From Xanthobacteraceae bacterium 501b (GTDB taxonomy: Bacteria; Pseudomonadota; Alphaproteobacteria; Rhizobiales; Xanthobacteraceae): DNA of 64,000 nt. Below, in pieces: positions 38,276 through 48,228 of the stretch. Each line of letters starts with the position of its first letter. Position 1 is the stretch's first letter. The notes beneath the pieces are model-generated. The model did not search any database, had not been told where the DNA came from, and saw only the letters and a program-made list of their open reading frames with translations. Made by a program: the position numbers and the translations under genes. The stretch lies in assembly GCA_000378025.1 (NCBI GenBank), contig KB899087.1, positions 3,038,001 through 3,102,000 on the forward strand. The letters run 5' to 3'.

Positions 38276-39844
38276 TCAGAACAGCATCTGTATCAGGATC
38301 AGCCCGGCGATCGCCCACAGAGCCAGCGTCATCCAGCGATTGCCCCGCCCCTCGGCGCGGCCGATGGCGTCGGTGGTGGCGGGCGAGAGGGTCAGGCCGT
38401 CGCGGGTGGCGGCGTCGAGCTGGGCGGCGATGCGCTGGCCATGGGCGATGAGTTCCGGCAGGGTCTGCAGCGAGCGACCCACCGCCCCGATGCCGGTCGC
38501 CACCTCCTCGATCCGCCCGGCCGGGCCGAGATTGCGCTCGATCCAGGCGCGTACCACAGGCTCGGCGGTCTTCCACATGTCGAGCTGCGGGTCGAGATTG
38601 CGGGCGACGCCCTCCACCACCACCATGGTCTTCTGCAGCAGCAGCAGTTCGGGCCTTGTCTGCATGTCGAACAGCGCCGTCACCTCGAACAGCAGGGTCA
38701 ACAGCTTGGCCATGGAAATCTGGTCGGCGCGTCGTGAATAGATCGGCTCGCCAATGGCACGGATCGCCTGGGCGAAATCCTCCACGGAGTGGTGCGGGGG
38801 GACATAGCCGGCCTCGAAATGCACCTGCGCCGTGCGCAGCCAGTCGCGGGTGATGAAGCCGAACAGGATTTCGGCGAGGAAGCGCCGCTCCTTGTGCCCG
38901 AGCCGGCCCATAATGCCGCAATCCACCGCCACCAGCTTGCCGTCGGGATCGATGAACAGATTGCCGGGATGCATGTCGGCGTGGAAGAAGCCGTCGCGCA
39001 GCGCGTGGCGCAGGAAGGACTGCATCACGATGCGCCCGAGCTGCGGCAGGTCGTGCCCGGCGGCGCGCAGCGCCTCCAGATTGTTCAGCTTGATGCCGTC
39101 CACCCATTCGGTGGTCAGCACCTCGCGCCCGGTGCGGTCCCAGTCCACCGCCGGCACGCGGAAATCGGGATCCTCGGCGGTGTTCTGCGCCAGTTCGGAC
39201 ATGGCGGCCGCTTCCAGCCGCAGGTCCATCTCCATCGACACCGAGCGGGCGAGCGTGTCCACCACCGCCACCAGCCGCAGCCGCTTGCCCTCCGGCGAGG
39301 AGCTCTCGCCGAGCCGGGCGGCGCGGTAGAAGGAGGAGAGGTCGATGCGGAAGCGCCGCTGCACGTCCGGGCGCAGCACCTTCACCGCCACGCGGCGCGC
39401 CGTGCCGTCGGCCTCGATCACCTCGGCCTGATGCACCTGCGCGATCGAGGCGGCGGCCAGCGGCAGGTCGAGCCTGGCATAGACCGCGCTCACCGGCCGG
39501 TCGAACGTGCGGGCGATGGTCGCCTCCGCCACCTCCTGCGGAAAGGGCGGCATGCGGTCCTGCAGCAGTTCCAGGTCGCGCGCCAGCTGCGGGCCGACCA
39601 CATCCGGCCGCGTGGCGAGGAACTGGCCGAGCTTCACATAGGACGGGCCGAGCCGGGACAGCGCGGCGCCGAGCCGGGCGGCGCTGGAGGCCGGGCCGCG
39701 CCGCTCGATCAGCCCGGCGAGCGCAAACAGCGGCTCGGAGCCGGGCGGGCGCACGCCGGGGTCGATGCGCGAGGCGACGCCCTCGCGCGCCATCACGAAG
39801 CCGGCACGGGCGAGGCGTAGATAATCACCGAGGGGAGTGGCCAC
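38276..39844 (-). CDS. ubiB: UbiB ubiquinone-biosynthesis kinase-like protein
   Basis: 522 residues. ABC1/UbiB atypical kinase features: LGPSYVKLGQFLATRPD (KxGQ motif), AAASIAQVHQAEV (Ala-rich loop), VAVKVLRPDVQ (Lys), FHADMHPGNLF and VAVDCGIMGRL. Two hydrophobic C-terminal stretches, the last ending LWAIAGLILIQMLF, fit membrane anchoring. Supports the ring hydroxylation steps of ubiquinone synthesis. Starts 4 bases after ubiE stops. Confidence 0.94.
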   Translation of the reverse strand: MATPLGDYLRLARAGFVMAREGVASRIDPGVRPPGSEPLFALAGLIERRGPASSAARLGAALSRLGPSYVKLGQFLATRPDVVGPQLARDLELLQDRMPPFPQEVAEATIARTFDRPVSAVYARLDLPLAAASIAQVHQAEVIEADGTARRVAVKVLRPDVQRRFRIDLSSFYRAARLGESSSPEGKRLRLVAVVDTLARSVSMEMDLRLEAAAMSELAQNTAEDPDFRVPAVDWDRTGREVLTTEWVDGIKLNNLEALRAAGHDLPQLGRIVMQSFLRHALRDGFFHADMHPGNLFIDPDGKLVAVDCGIMGRLGHKERRFLAEILFGFITRDWLRTAQVHFEAGYVPPHHSVEDFAQAIRAIGEPIYSRRADQISMAKLLTLLFEVTALFDMQTRPELLLLQKTMVVVEGVARNLDPQLDMWKTAEPVVRAWIERNLGPAGRIEEVATGIGAVGRSLQTLPELIAHGQRIAAQLDAATRDGLTLSPATTDAIGRAEGRGNRWMTLALWAIAGLILIQMLF

Positions 39845-39848
39845 GGCG

Positions 39849-40643
39849 CTAGATCCGCACGCCGGAATGCAGCGCGACGATGCCGCCGGTGAGCGGCTGC
39901 CATGCCACGCGCTTGAACCCCGCCTCGCGCATCAGCTCGGCGAACGCTTCCGGCGGGGGAAATTTGCGGATCGATTCGACGAGGTACTGGTAGGACTCGG
40001 CGTCGCCCGTCACCAGCTTGCCCATGCCGGGAATCAGCTTGAACGAATAGGTGTCGTAAATGGCATCGAGCCCCGGGACGTCGACGCGGGAGAATTCCAG
40101 CACGAAGCAGCGCCCGCCGGGCTTCAGCACGCGGCGCATCTCGGCAAGCGCCTTGTCCATGCGCGGCACGTTGCGAATGCCGAAGGCGACGGTGGCGGCA
40201 TCAAAACTCTTGTCGGCGAAGGGCAGTTCTTCGGCATTGGCCTCGACGAATTCAACCCGTTCGGCAAGGCCGAGCCCCTGCGCCCGCTCGCGCCCGACGC
40301 CGAGCATGCCGCCATTAATGTCGGCCACGACCGCGCGCGTGCCCGGCCCGCCGGCTTCCACCGTGCGGAAGGACACGTCGCCGGTGCCGCCGGCCACATC
40401 CAGCAGACGGAAGCTTCGGTCGCTCTTCGGCGGGCGCAGGCGCGAGACCAGAAGGTCCTTCCACACCCGGTGCAGGCCCATCGACATCAGGTCGTTCATC
40501 AGGTCGTAGCGGCGCGCCACCGAGTGGAACACCTCGTCGACCATGCGCTGCTTCTCGCCGAGCGGCACGGTGCGGAAGCCGAAATGGGTGTCGGCGCTGG
40601 CGGCGTCGCCAAATGTGTCCCCGACCTGTGTGTCCACAGCCAT
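39849..40643 (-). CDS. ubiE: UbiE C-methyltransferase
   Basis: 264 residues from ATG 40643 (GGGAGC upstream; the longer frame to 40736 is less likely). SAM motif [14 protein letters not shown], and the UbiE signatures [14 protein letters not shown] and [17 protein letters not shown]. Methylates the ubiquinone (and possibly menaquinone) ring. First gene of the ubiE-ubiB pair. Confidence 0.95.
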   Translation of the reverse strand: MAVDTQVGDTFGDAASADTHFGFRTVPLGEKQRMVDEVFHSVARRYDLMNDLMSMGLHRVWKDLLVSRLRPPKSDRSFRLLDVAGGTGDVSFRTVEAGGPGTRAVVADINGGMLGVGRERAQGLGLAERVEFVEANAEELPFADKSFDAATVAFGIRNVPRMDKALAEMRRVLKPGGRCFVLEFSRVDVPGLDAIYDTYSFKLIPGMGKLVTGDAESYQYLVESIRKFPPPEAFAELMREAGFKRVAWQPLTGGIVALHSGVRI

Positions 40644-40792
40644 TTGCTCGCGGCTCCCGCGTTCGATCCGAATTCGGGCCGGACCATAGCGGAGAGCCCG
40701 CGCGCCTCCAAGCCGCCGGCCGGGCCCCTCAAACAACCCAGCCCTGCGCGCGGCACTCCCCGCGCGCGTCCCGGCGAATCAGTCCCGCCCTC

Positions 40793-41269
40793 TCACGGGC
40801 AGCGGACATAGACCATGGTGCCGTAGCGGCCGGCGACTTCCGGATCCATCCATTTGAGCACCAGCACCTGGCCGTCGAAGCGCAGCACTTCGCGGTCCGA
40901 GCGCGCGCCCGGCGGCTCGTCCGGCAGGCCGATATAGATCGGGCCGTTGCCGACCTGCTTCGACACCACTTCGGAGGGCTGGGCGTCGTCGGCCAGATAC
41001 ATCATGAAGCCGCCGGAAGGGCCGGCATTGATGATGTAGGGCTGGCGGCAGCCCTGGCGGGCCTGCGCCTCGGTGCGGGCGGCGTCCTCCGGCCGGTGAT
41101 AGGCGGCAAGGCCCCATTTGCCCATCACCTGCTGCGCCGAGATCGGCGAGGTAAACTGGGGCCGCGGCGGCTCGACCGGCCGGGGCGGCGGCGGGGAGGC
41201 GCAGCCGGCGAGCAATGCGGCGAGGGTGGCGACAAAGGCCAGGCGGGCAACACAGCGAGACACGTTCAT
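40793..41269 (-). CDS. small lipoprotein of unknown function
   Basis: 158 residues with a lipoprotein signal ending in LLAGCAS, then a proline-rich linker (PPPPRPVEPPRPQ). The mature domain (ISAQQVMGKWGLAAYH, later LRFDGQVLVLKWM and a final YVRCP) has a lipocalin-like or protease-inhibitor-like beta pattern, but I cannot name the family. The final cysteine and an inner one (RQGCRQP) may form a disulfide in the periplasm. Confidence 0.75.
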   Translation of the reverse strand: MNVSRCVARLAFVATLAALLAGCASPPPPRPVEPPRPQFTSPISAQQVMGKWGLAAYHRPEDAARTEAQARQGCRQPYIINAGPSGGFMMYLADDAQPSEVVSKQVGNGPIYIGLPDEPPGARSDREVLRFDGQVLVLKWMDPEVAGRYGTMVYVRCP

Positions 41270-41469
41270 AGAGCACTCCGGAACGGAAGGCTGGCGGGCG
41301 GACAGTCACGGATCAAGCGCGGGCCTGCCATTTCAGATCCATGTATCGGGCATAATGAATGGTCTTTACGCCAGATGACCAGCCGAACATAGTCCGCCCG
41401 CGCCCCGCCGTCGAACTCTCCCAGCCTTCCCGGCGAGAAAATGGACCGCGCCGGGCCGGAGTGAACGAC

Positions 41470-41988
41470 GTGACCGATTTCCTGATCCGGCCGGCGACCG
41501 ATGCGGATGGCGATGCCATCGCCGCGCTGATCGCCGCCGCCTTTGCCGAATATGAGGGCTGCGTGTTCGACCGCGCCGCCGAATTCCCCGAGCTGGACGC
41601 CATCGCCAGCCATTTCAACGCGCGCGGCGGCACAATCTGGGTCGCCGAGGATGAGGGCGGCGTCATCGGCTCGATGGCGCTGGCCCCCACGAGCGACCCC
41701 GACGCCCCGCCGGGCGGGCTGGAGATCTTCAAGGTCTATGTGGCGCGCGCGGCCCGCCGGCGCGGCATCGCCCGCGCGCTGTTCGCCACCGCGCTTGAGG
41801 CGGCCCACACGGCCGGCGCGCCGGAAATCCGGCTGTGGACGGACACACGCTTTACCGACGCGCACCGCTTCTATGAGCGCTGCGGCTTCAGCCGGCAGGG
41901 TCCGGCGCGCGAATGCCACGACCTTTCCGCCACCTGGGACTATTCCTACCGCCTGCCCCTCGCGGCGGCCGGAACGCGCGAAGGCTGA
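41470..41988 (+). CDS. GNAT N-acetyltransferase
   Basis: 172 residues from GTG 41470, chosen because GGAG lies eight bases upstream; the longer frame to 41359 has none. Acetyl-CoA site VYVARAARRRGIARALF (R/QxxGxA) at about 92-108, followed by DTRFTDAHRFYERCGF, the typical C-terminal GNAT strand-helix. Substrate unknown. It is followed 5 bases later by the EamA exporter, so the two are likely an operon. Confidence 0.88.
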   Translation: MTDFLIRPATDADGDAIAALIAAAFAEYEGCVFDRAAEFPELDAIASHFNARGGTIWVAEDEGGVIGSMALAPTSDPDAPPGGLEIFKVYVARAARRRGIARALFATALEAAHTAGAPEIRLWTDTRFTDAHRFYERCGFSRQGPARECHDLSATWDYSYRLPLAAAGTREG

Positions 41989-41993
41989 TCCCC

Positions 41994-42908
41994 ATGTGGC
42001 AGGCAACCCTTCGACGCGCCGTTCTCAACGGCCCCGCGCTGGTGACCATCGCCGCCATCGGCATTCTGTCGATCATGGACGGCATCATCAAATATGTGGC
42101 GGCCACCCACGGCACCGGGCAGATCGCGATGCTGCGCTATGCCGTCGGCGCACTGGCGGCGGGCGCGGTATTCGCCGCCTGCCGCACGCCGCTGCCCGGC
42201 CCGTCCATGCTGCGTCCGCATCTCTGGCGCTCGGTGCTGGTGTCGATCACCGCCCTCACCTTCTTCTATTCGCTCTCCGTGCTGCAGCTGGCGGTGGCGC
42301 TGGCGCTGTCCTTCACCTCGCCTTTGTTCATCGCCCTGTTCGCCGCGCTGTTCCTCGGCGAGCGGCCCGGCAAGTCCATCCTGCTCGCGCTCGGCCTCGG
42401 CTTTGCCGGCGTGCTGGTGGTGCTGTGGAACGAGCTGGACATCGGCGCCGGCGGCAGCCTCGCCAACGGGCCGGGCATCGCCGCCGCTTTGGTCGCGGCC
42501 GTCACCTATGCGCTGGCCATGGTGACGCTGAAGAGCCGGGCGGCGCGCGACCCGATTCCCACCATCGTGCTGCTGCAGAACGCCTTCGCCTGCGTGCTGG
42601 TGACGCCGCTCGGCGCCTGGCAGTGGACGCCGGTGACCTCGGGGGAGATGGGGCTGTTCGTGCTCATCGGCGTGCTCGGCACGGCGGGGCATCTGTGCAT
42701 GGCCTGGGCCTATGGGCGGGCGGATGCCAGCCGGCTCGGCGTGTTCGAATACACCGCCTTCCTTTGGGCGCTGGTGATCGGGCTGGTGGCGTTCAGCGAG
42801 ATTCCCTCCCCCAGCACGCTCGCCGGCGCCGGGCTCATCGCCGGCGGCGCGCTGATCGCCACCCGGCGCAGCCGGCTGCGCGAGGCGGAGGTCGAGGTCG
42901 GCCCCTGA
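41994..42908 (+). CDS. EamA/DMT-family exporter
   Basis: 304 residues, ten hydrophobic segments in two EamA repeats (DGIIKYVAATHGTGQIAMLRYAVG near the start; GVFEYTAFLWALVIGL late in repeat 2). Such carriers export amino acids, purines or other metabolites. Start ATG 41994 is 5 bases after the acetyltransferase stop. Confidence 0.88.
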   Translation: MWQATLRRAVLNGPALVTIAAIGILSIMDGIIKYVAATHGTGQIAMLRYAVGALAAGAVFAACRTPLPGPSMLRPHLWRSVLVSITALTFFYSLSVLQLAVALALSFTSPLFIALFAALFLGERPGKSILLALGLGFAGVLVVLWNELDIGAGGSLANGPGIAAALVAAVTYALAMVTLKSRAARDPIPTIVLLQNAFACVLVTPLGAWQWTPVTSGEMGLFVLIGVLGTAGHLCMAWAYGRADASRLGVFEYTAFLWALVIGLVAFSEIPSPSTLAGAGLIAGGALIATRRSRLREAEVEVGP

Positions 42909-42920
42909 CCGGTCATCCCC

Positions 42921-42943
42921 GGCGCGGGGCTGGACCCCGCGCC
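42921..42943 (+). terminator. GC hairpin after the exporter gene
   Basis: GGCGCGGGG and CCCCGCGCC form a perfect nine-base stem with a five-base loop, 12 bases past the stop. No T-run follows. The setting GTCATCCCC...GCAAGACG looks like a dispersed palindromic element common in alphaproteobacteria. Confidence 0.45.
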
Positions 42944-43051
42944 GCAAGACGATAGGTTAGGCCGCCAAACGCCCCTCGACGCCCCCAACGTCGACGCCCG
43001 CCCTTGATGCCCCTTCGACGCTGCCCTCGTCGATCCACCCGGAGTTCTGCG

Positions 43052-44278
43052 ATGCGCCCGACCCAGCGCCTGCGCGCGGCCCTGTTCAGCGCCGCGACCC
43101 TCGCCGCCGCGCTCATCTCGCCGGCCCTCTCCCCGGCGACGGCCGCCGAGCCGATCCGCATCGGCGAACTCAACAGCTACAAGGCGCAGGCGGCCTTCCT
43201 CGATCCCTATCGCAAGGGCATGGAGCTGGCGCTGAAGGAGATCAACGCCGCGGGTGGGGTGATCGGGCGCCCGCTCGAACTCGTCTCGCGCGACGATGGC
43301 GGCAATCCGGGCGATGCGGTGCGCGTCGCCACCGAATTGCTGACGCGTGACAAGGTGGACCTCCTCACCGGCACCTTCCTCTCCCATGTCGGGCTGGCGG
43401 TGGCCGATCTCGCCAAGCGGCGAAAAGTGTTTTTCCTCGCCGCCGAGCCGCTGACCGACAAGCTGACCTGGGCCGACGGCAACCGCTACACTTTCCGCCT
43501 GCGCCCCTCCACCTATATGCAAGTGGCCATGCTGATGCCGGAGGCGGTGAAGGCCAACCGCAAGCGCTGGGCGATTGTCTATCCCAATTACGAGTACGGC
43601 CAGTCGGCCGCCGAGACCTTCAAGCGGCTGCTCAAGGCGGCGCAGCCGGATGTCGAATTCGTCGCCGAGCAGGCCACCCCGCTCGGCAAGATCGATGCCG
43701 GCCCGGTGGCGCAGGCCATCGCCGACGCCAAGCCCGATGCCGTGTTCAACGTGCTGTTCGCCGCCGACCTCGCCCGCTTCGTGCGCGAGGCCAATACCCG
43801 CCGGGCGCTGGAAGGCACCTTCGTCGTCAGCCTCCTCTCGGGCGAGCCGGAATATCTCGACCCGCTGAAGGAGGAGGCGCCGATTGGCTGGGTTGTCACC
43901 GGCTATCCCTGGTATGCGATCACGATCCCCGCGCACCAGAAATTCCTTGATGCCTACCGCGCCGCCTATGACGACTATCCGCGCCTTGGCTCCATCGTCG
44001 GCTACGCCACCATAAAGTCCCTCGCCGCCGGCATCGCCAAGGCCGGCAGCACCGACACGGAGAAGCTGGTCGACGCCTTCGAGGGGCTGGAGGTGGACGG
44101 GCCGTTCGGCCCCTTCGTCTACCGCGCCAGCGACCACCAGGCGACGATGGGGGCCTTTGTCGGCACGCTGGCGGTGAAGCACGGGCGCGGCATCATGCTT
44201 GACCCCGTCTATGTCGACGGCGCCAGCGTCCTGCCCTCAGACGCCGACGTATTGAAGCTGCGACCGGCGGCGAACTGA
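43052..44278 (+). CDS. branched-chain-type ABC substrate-binding protein
   Basis: 408 residues from ATG 43052 (CGGAG upstream). Signal peptide ending SPATAAE, then IRIGELNSYKAQAAFLDPYRKGMELALKEINAAGGVIGRPLEL and the LVSRDDGGNPGDAVRVATELL pattern of Peripla_BP_6 proteins. Family members bind amino acids, urea or amides. First gene of a four-gene transport operon. Confidence 0.9.
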   Translation: MRPTQRLRAALFSAATLAAALISPALSPATAAEPIRIGELNSYKAQAAFLDPYRKGMELALKEINAAGGVIGRPLELVSRDDGGNPGDAVRVATELLTRDKVDLLTGTFLSHVGLAVADLAKRRKVFFLAAEPLTDKLTWADGNRYTFRLRPSTYMQVAMLMPEAVKANRKRWAIVYPNYEYGQSAAETFKRLLKAAQPDVEFVAEQATPLGKIDAGPVAQAIADAKPDAVFNVLFAADLARFVREANTRRALEGTFVVSLLSGEPEYLDPLKEEAPIGWVVTGYPWYAITIPAHQKFLDAYRAAYDDYPRLGSIVGYATIKSLAAGIAKAGSTDTEKLVDAFEGLEVDGPFGPFVYRASDHQATMGAFVGTLAVKHGRGIMLDPVYVDGASVLPSDADVLKLRPAAN

Positions 44279-44302
44279 GCCGGCGGCAGGCGGGAAGACG
44301 CG

Positions 44303-46189
44303 ATGTCGTTTGAGTCGCTGCTGTTCCAGGCGGTCAACGGCTTCGCCTCGGCCTCCGGCCTGTTCCTCGTCGCGGCGGGACTGTCGATCATCTTCGGCGT
44401 CACCCGCATCGTGAACATGGCGCATGGCTCCTTCTACATGCTGGGGCTCTACCTCGCCGTGACGCTGGCGCCGCTGCTGGGCGCGACCTTCGGCGGCGCG
44501 CTGGGATTCTGGGGCGGCATTCTCGGGGCCGCGCTGGTGACGGCGGCGCTCGGCGCGCTGGTGGAGGTGGTGCTGCTGCGGCGCATCTATGCCGCGCCCG
44601 AACTCTACCAGCTGCTCGCCACCTTCGCCCTGCTGCTCATCGTCAACGACGCCACCCTCTATCTCTGGGGGCCCGAGGACATTCTCGGGCCGCAGGCGCC
44701 GGGGCTGTCGGGGGCGGTGGAGTTCCTGGGCCGCCGGCTGCCGGAATACGACATCTTCCTCGCTCTGATCGGCCCTCTCGTGCTTCTCGGGCTGCATCTC
44801 CTGCTGAAACGCACCCGTTTCGGCCGTCTGATCCGGGCGGCGACGCAGGACCGCGAAATGGTCGCGGCGCTGGGCATCAATGAGGCGCTGCTGTTCACCG
44901 CCGTCTTCGCGCTGGGCACCGGCATCGCCGGCTTCGGCGGCGCGCTGCAGATGGCGCGCGAACCCGCCAACCTCGCCCTGGACCTCTCCGTGCTGGGCGA
45001 CGCCTTCGTCGTGGTTGTGGTCGGCGGCATGGGCTCGATCCGCGGCGCCTATGTCGCCGCCCTGCTGGTGGCGGAGGTGAAGGCGCTGTGCACCGCACTG
45101 GGTCTGGTGGAGGTCGGCGGCTTCACCTTCAACATGTCGCGGCTGACCCTGGTGGCGGAGTTCCTCGTCATGGCGGTGGTGCTGGTGGTGCGCCCGCATG
45201 GCCTGTTCGGCCGGCCGCAGCCGGCGCAGGCCCGGCGCGGGGAAGCCGAGGCGCCGCTGGTGCCGCTCGGCCGGACGGGCCGTCTCATCGTGCTGGCGGC
45301 GCTGGTGTTTTTCGCTGGCATTCCCCTGCTCGGCGCCGTCGCCAGCTACGCCCCGGTGCTGGCGCTCGACATGGTGATCGCCGCGCTGTTCGCCGCCTCG
45401 CTGCATCTGCTCATGGGCCCCGGCGGCCTCGCCTCCTTCGGCCACGCCGCCTATTTCGGCCTCGGCGCCTATGGCACCGCCTATGCCGCCACCGTGCTCG
45501 GCCTGCCGACGCCGCTGGCTTTCGCCGTCGGCATGGCAACGGCAGCGGCCGGCGCCGTGCTGTTCGGCTGGTTCTGCGTGCGGCTGGAAGGCGTGTATTT
45601 CGCCATGCTGACCCTGGCCTTCGCGCAGATCGTGTGGTCGATCGCCCATCAATGGGAAGAGGTCACGGGCGGCTCGAACGGGCTGTTCGGCGTCTGGCCC
45701 GACCCGCCCTTCGACAGCGCCAACGGGCTCTATCTCGCCGCGCTGGGCGTGACCGTGTTGGGTCTCGTTCTCATCCGGCGGCTGGTCTTCGCGCCCTTCG
45801 GCCTCGCTCTGCGGGCGGCGCGGGACTCACGCCTGCGGGCGGAAGCCTCTGGCATTGCAGTGGAAAAGGTGCGCTGGCTCGCCTTTGCCATTGCCGGCAC
45901 GCTGTGCGGCGCGGCGGGCGGGCTGTTCGCCTTCGCCAAGGGCTCGATCTCGCCGGAAGCGATCTCGGTCGGACGCTCGATAGACGGGCTGGTGATGGTG
46001 CTGCTCGGCGGCGTGCACTCGCTGATGGGGCCGCTCCTCGGCGCCGGCGGCCTCACCTTGCTGCAGGACATGGTGATGCGCGAGAGCCCCTATTGGCGCG
46101 GTCTGCTCGGCCTGATCATCCTCCTCATCGTCCTCCTGTTCCCCTCCGGATTGGCCGCCGGATTGCCTCGCAAACGGGGGGCGCCATGA
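44303..46189 (+). CDS. fused LivH-LivM permease
   Basis: 628 residues in two permease halves. Residues 1-295 are LivH-like (GLSIIFGVTRIVNMAHGSFYMLG, GLVALGINEALLFTAVF-type loop). Residues about 320-620 are LivM-like (LLMGPGGLASFGHAAYFGLGAY, GLALRAARDSRLRAEASGI). The two are joined by a charged linker (QARRGEAEAPLVPLGRTGR). The halves are usually separate genes. LivG begins in an ATGA overlap. Confidence 0.92.
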   Translation: MSFESLLFQAVNGFASASGLFLVAAGLSIIFGVTRIVNMAHGSFYMLGLYLAVTLAPLLGATFGGALGFWGGILGAALVTAALGALVEVVLLRRIYAAPELYQLLATFALLLIVNDATLYLWGPEDILGPQAPGLSGAVEFLGRRLPEYDIFLALIGPLVLLGLHLLLKRTRFGRLIRAATQDREMVAALGINEALLFTAVFALGTGIAGFGGALQMAREPANLALDLSVLGDAFVVVVVGGMGSIRGAYVAALLVAEVKALCTALGLVEVGGFTFNMSRLTLVAEFLVMAVVLVVRPHGLFGRPQPAQARRGEAEAPLVPLGRTGRLIVLAALVFFAGIPLLGAVASYAPVLALDMVIAALFAASLHLLMGPGGLASFGHAAYFGLGAYGTAYAATVLGLPTPLAFAVGMATAAAGAVLFGWFCVRLEGVYFAMLTLAFAQIVWSIAHQWEEVTGGSNGLFGVWPDPPFDSANGLYLAALGVTVLGLVLIRRLVFAPFGLALRAARDSRLRAEASGIAVEKVRWLAFAIAGTLCGAAGGLFAFAKGSISPEAISVGRSIDGLVMVLLGGVHSLMGPLLGAGGLTLLQDMVMRESPYWRGLLGLIILLIVLLFPSGLAAGLPRKRGAP

Positions 46190-46956
46190 GCGTGCCCGTG
46201 CTGGAAATCTCAGCGCTGACAAAGCATTATGGCGGCGTGCACGCGCTGGACGGCGTGAGCTTCTCCATCGCCCGCGGCGAATTGCTGGCGCTGATCGGAC
46301 CCAACGGTGCCGGCAAGTCGACCTGCTTCAACATTATCAACGGCCAGCTGCGGCCGGATTCGGGATGGGTGCGCCTCGCCGGACGCGATATTACCGGCCT
46401 CGCGCCGCGCCGCATCGCCCGACTAGGCGTGGGCCGGACCTTCCAGATCGCCACCGTCTTCGCCTCGATGACCGCGCTGGAAAATGTGCAGATGGCGCTG
46501 ATCGCCGCGCGCGGGCAGGTCTTCGGGCTCTGGTCGCCAGCGCGCCGCATGGGACGCGAGGACGCGCTCGCGCTTCTGGAACAGACCGGCATGGCGGCAC
46601 TGGCCGAACGACCGGCCGCCACCCTCGCCTATGGCGATGTGAAGCGGCTCGAACTCGCCATGGCGCTGGCCGGCGACCCCGCCCTGCTGCTGATGGACGA
46701 ACCCACCGCCGGCATGTCGAGTGGTGAGCGGCAGGCGATGATCGCGCTGGTGCGCCAGCTCACCCGCGCGCGCGGCCTCGCCGTGCTGTTCACCGAGCAT
46801 GCGATGGACGTGGTTTTCGGCCATGCCGACCGGGTGGTGGTGCTGGCGCGCGGCCGTCTCATCGCGAATGGCAGCGTCGAGGCGGTGCAGGGCGACCCGG
46901 CGGTGCGCCAGGCCTATCTCGGCGGCGCTCCCTCCTCCTTGAGCGAGGCACCATGA
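46186..46956 (+). CDS. branched-chain-type ABC ATPase LivG
   Basis: 256 residues; ATG 46186 overlaps the permease stop. Walker A GPNGAGKST, GRTFQIATVFASMTALENVQ (LivG-type), signature region LAYGDVKRLELAMAL, Walker B LLLMDEPTAGM, and TEHAMDVVF switch His. One of the two ATPase subunits of the importer. Confidence 0.92.
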   Translation: MSVPVLEISALTKHYGGVHALDGVSFSIARGELLALIGPNGAGKSTCFNIINGQLRPDSGWVRLAGRDITGLAPRRIARLGVGRTFQIATVFASMTALENVQMALIAARGQVFGLWSPARRMGREDALALLEQTGMAALAERPAATLAYGDVKRLELAMALAGDPALLLMDEPTAGMSSGERQAMIALVRQLTRARGLAVLFTEHAMDVVFGHADRVVVLARGRLIANGSVEAVQGDPAVRQAYLGGAPSSLSEAP

Positions 46957-47693
46957 GTGCGCGTCTTCCCCTGCTTGAGATCGATGGCCTCGACGCCTGG
47001 TATGGCGAGGCGCAGATACTGTTCGGTCTTTCGCTTCAGGTCGCGACGGGCGAAGCGGTGGCGCTGGTCGGGCGCAACGGCGCCGGCAAATCCACCACGA
47101 TGAAGGCGATCATGGGCCTTGTGCGCCGACGGGCCAACAGACTGGCCTTTGACGGCAGCGATCTCGCGGCGCTTCCTACCCATGCCATCGCCCGTCTCGG
47201 TATCGGCTATGTGCCGGAAGATCGCCGGATCTTCGCCGAGCTCACCGTGCGGGAAAATCTCGATCTCGGCCGCCGCCCGCGCCCACCCGGCGCAACCCTG
47301 CCGGACTGGTCGATGGACGCAGTTTTCGATCTCTTCCCCCAGCTTGCCGACATGCGCGCGCGCCTCGGCGGACAGATGTCCGGCGGCGAGCAGCAAATGC
47401 TGGCGGTGGCCCGTGTGCTTGTCGGCAATCCGGCGCTTCTGCTGCTCGACGAGCCCTCGGAAGGAGTGGCGCCGATTGTCGTGGAGCACATGACCCGTGC
47501 GCTCTTGCGGCTGAAGGCGGGCGGCCTTTCCCTGCTCATCTCCGAGCAAAGTTCGGATCTATGCGCGGCGATCTGCGACCGGGCCTATCACATCGAGCAA
47601 GGGGAACTGCGCGGGCACGGTCCGATGAGCGCACGGGCGCCAGATATTCCACCAAATGCACAGGCGGCACCACCGACCACATCCCCCCTCTGA
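46953..47693 (+). CDS. branched-chain-type ABC ATPase LivF
   Basis: 246 residues; ATG overlaps the livG stop. Walker A GRNGAGKSTT, IGYVPEDRRIFAELTVRENL (LivF-type), signature MSGGEQQMLAVARVL, Walker B LLLLDEPSEG, switch in ISEQSSD, where Gln-Ser replaces the usual His-containing loop. The C-terminal tail is Pro/Ala-rich. Confidence 0.92.
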   Translation: MSARLPLLEIDGLDAWYGEAQILFGLSLQVATGEAVALVGRNGAGKSTTMKAIMGLVRRRANRLAFDGSDLAALPTHAIARLGIGYVPEDRRIFAELTVRENLDLGRRPRPPGATLPDWSMDAVFDLFPQLADMRARLGGQMSGGEQQMLAVARVLVGNPALLLLDEPSEGVAPIVVEHMTRALLRLKAGGLSLLISEQSSDLCAAICDRAYHIEQGELRGHGPMSARAPDIPPNAQAAPPTTSPL

Positions 47694-47760
47694 CAATTTG
47701 CATTTGCGAGCCGGCTGGGTTGTGCTCTCATAGCTTGCGGTATTGGGGGAGGTTGCGGTC

Positions 47761-48222
47761 ATGAACAGGGGCGGTTCGGACCAGCCGGACGGCGCCGGTG
47801 GCGAAGGCGGCGACGCCTATCGGCTCGACGAGCAGGTGGGCTTTCTGCTCCGCGTCGCCAGCCAGCGCCATACCGCACTTTTCACCGCGCGCATGATCGA
47901 GGGTTTGACCCCACCGCAATTCGCCACCCTTGCGAAGCTGCGAGAAATTGGCCCCTGCTCGCAGAACCATTTGGGGCGACTGATCCATCTCGACGCCGCG
48001 ACCATAAAGGGCGTGGTCGACCGGCTGCAGGCCCGCGCGCTGCTGGTCATCGCCGACGACCCGCTCGACCGGCGCCGCCGCGCCGTCGACCTCTCCGTTC
48101 GCGGCCGCGAGGTCACCGACGCCGCCGTTCTTGTCGCCCGGGACATCTCCACCGCAACGCTCGAAGCACTCACCGCCCCCGAACGCGAACAAGCCTTGCG
48201 GCTGCTGCGCAAGCTCAGCTGA
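47761..48222 (+). CDS. MarR-family regulator
   Basis: 153 residues from ATG 47761, with GGGAGG upstream. Winged helix LTPPQFATLAKLREIGPCSQNHLGRLI then DAATIKGVVDRLQARALL with the D-R-R wing (DDPLDRRRRAVDLS). It follows the ABC operon by 67 bases in the same direction and converges with the racemase gene. It may control one or both from a phenolic or carboxylic effector; inference only. Confidence 0.88.
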   Translation: MNRGGSDQPDGAGGEGGDAYRLDEQVGFLLRVASQRHTALFTARMIEGLTPPQFATLAKLREIGPCSQNHLGRLIHLDAATIKGVVDRLQARALLVIADDPLDRRRRAVDLSVRGREVTDAAVLVARDISTATLEALTAPEREQALRLLRKLS

Positions 48223-48228
48223 GGCCGA

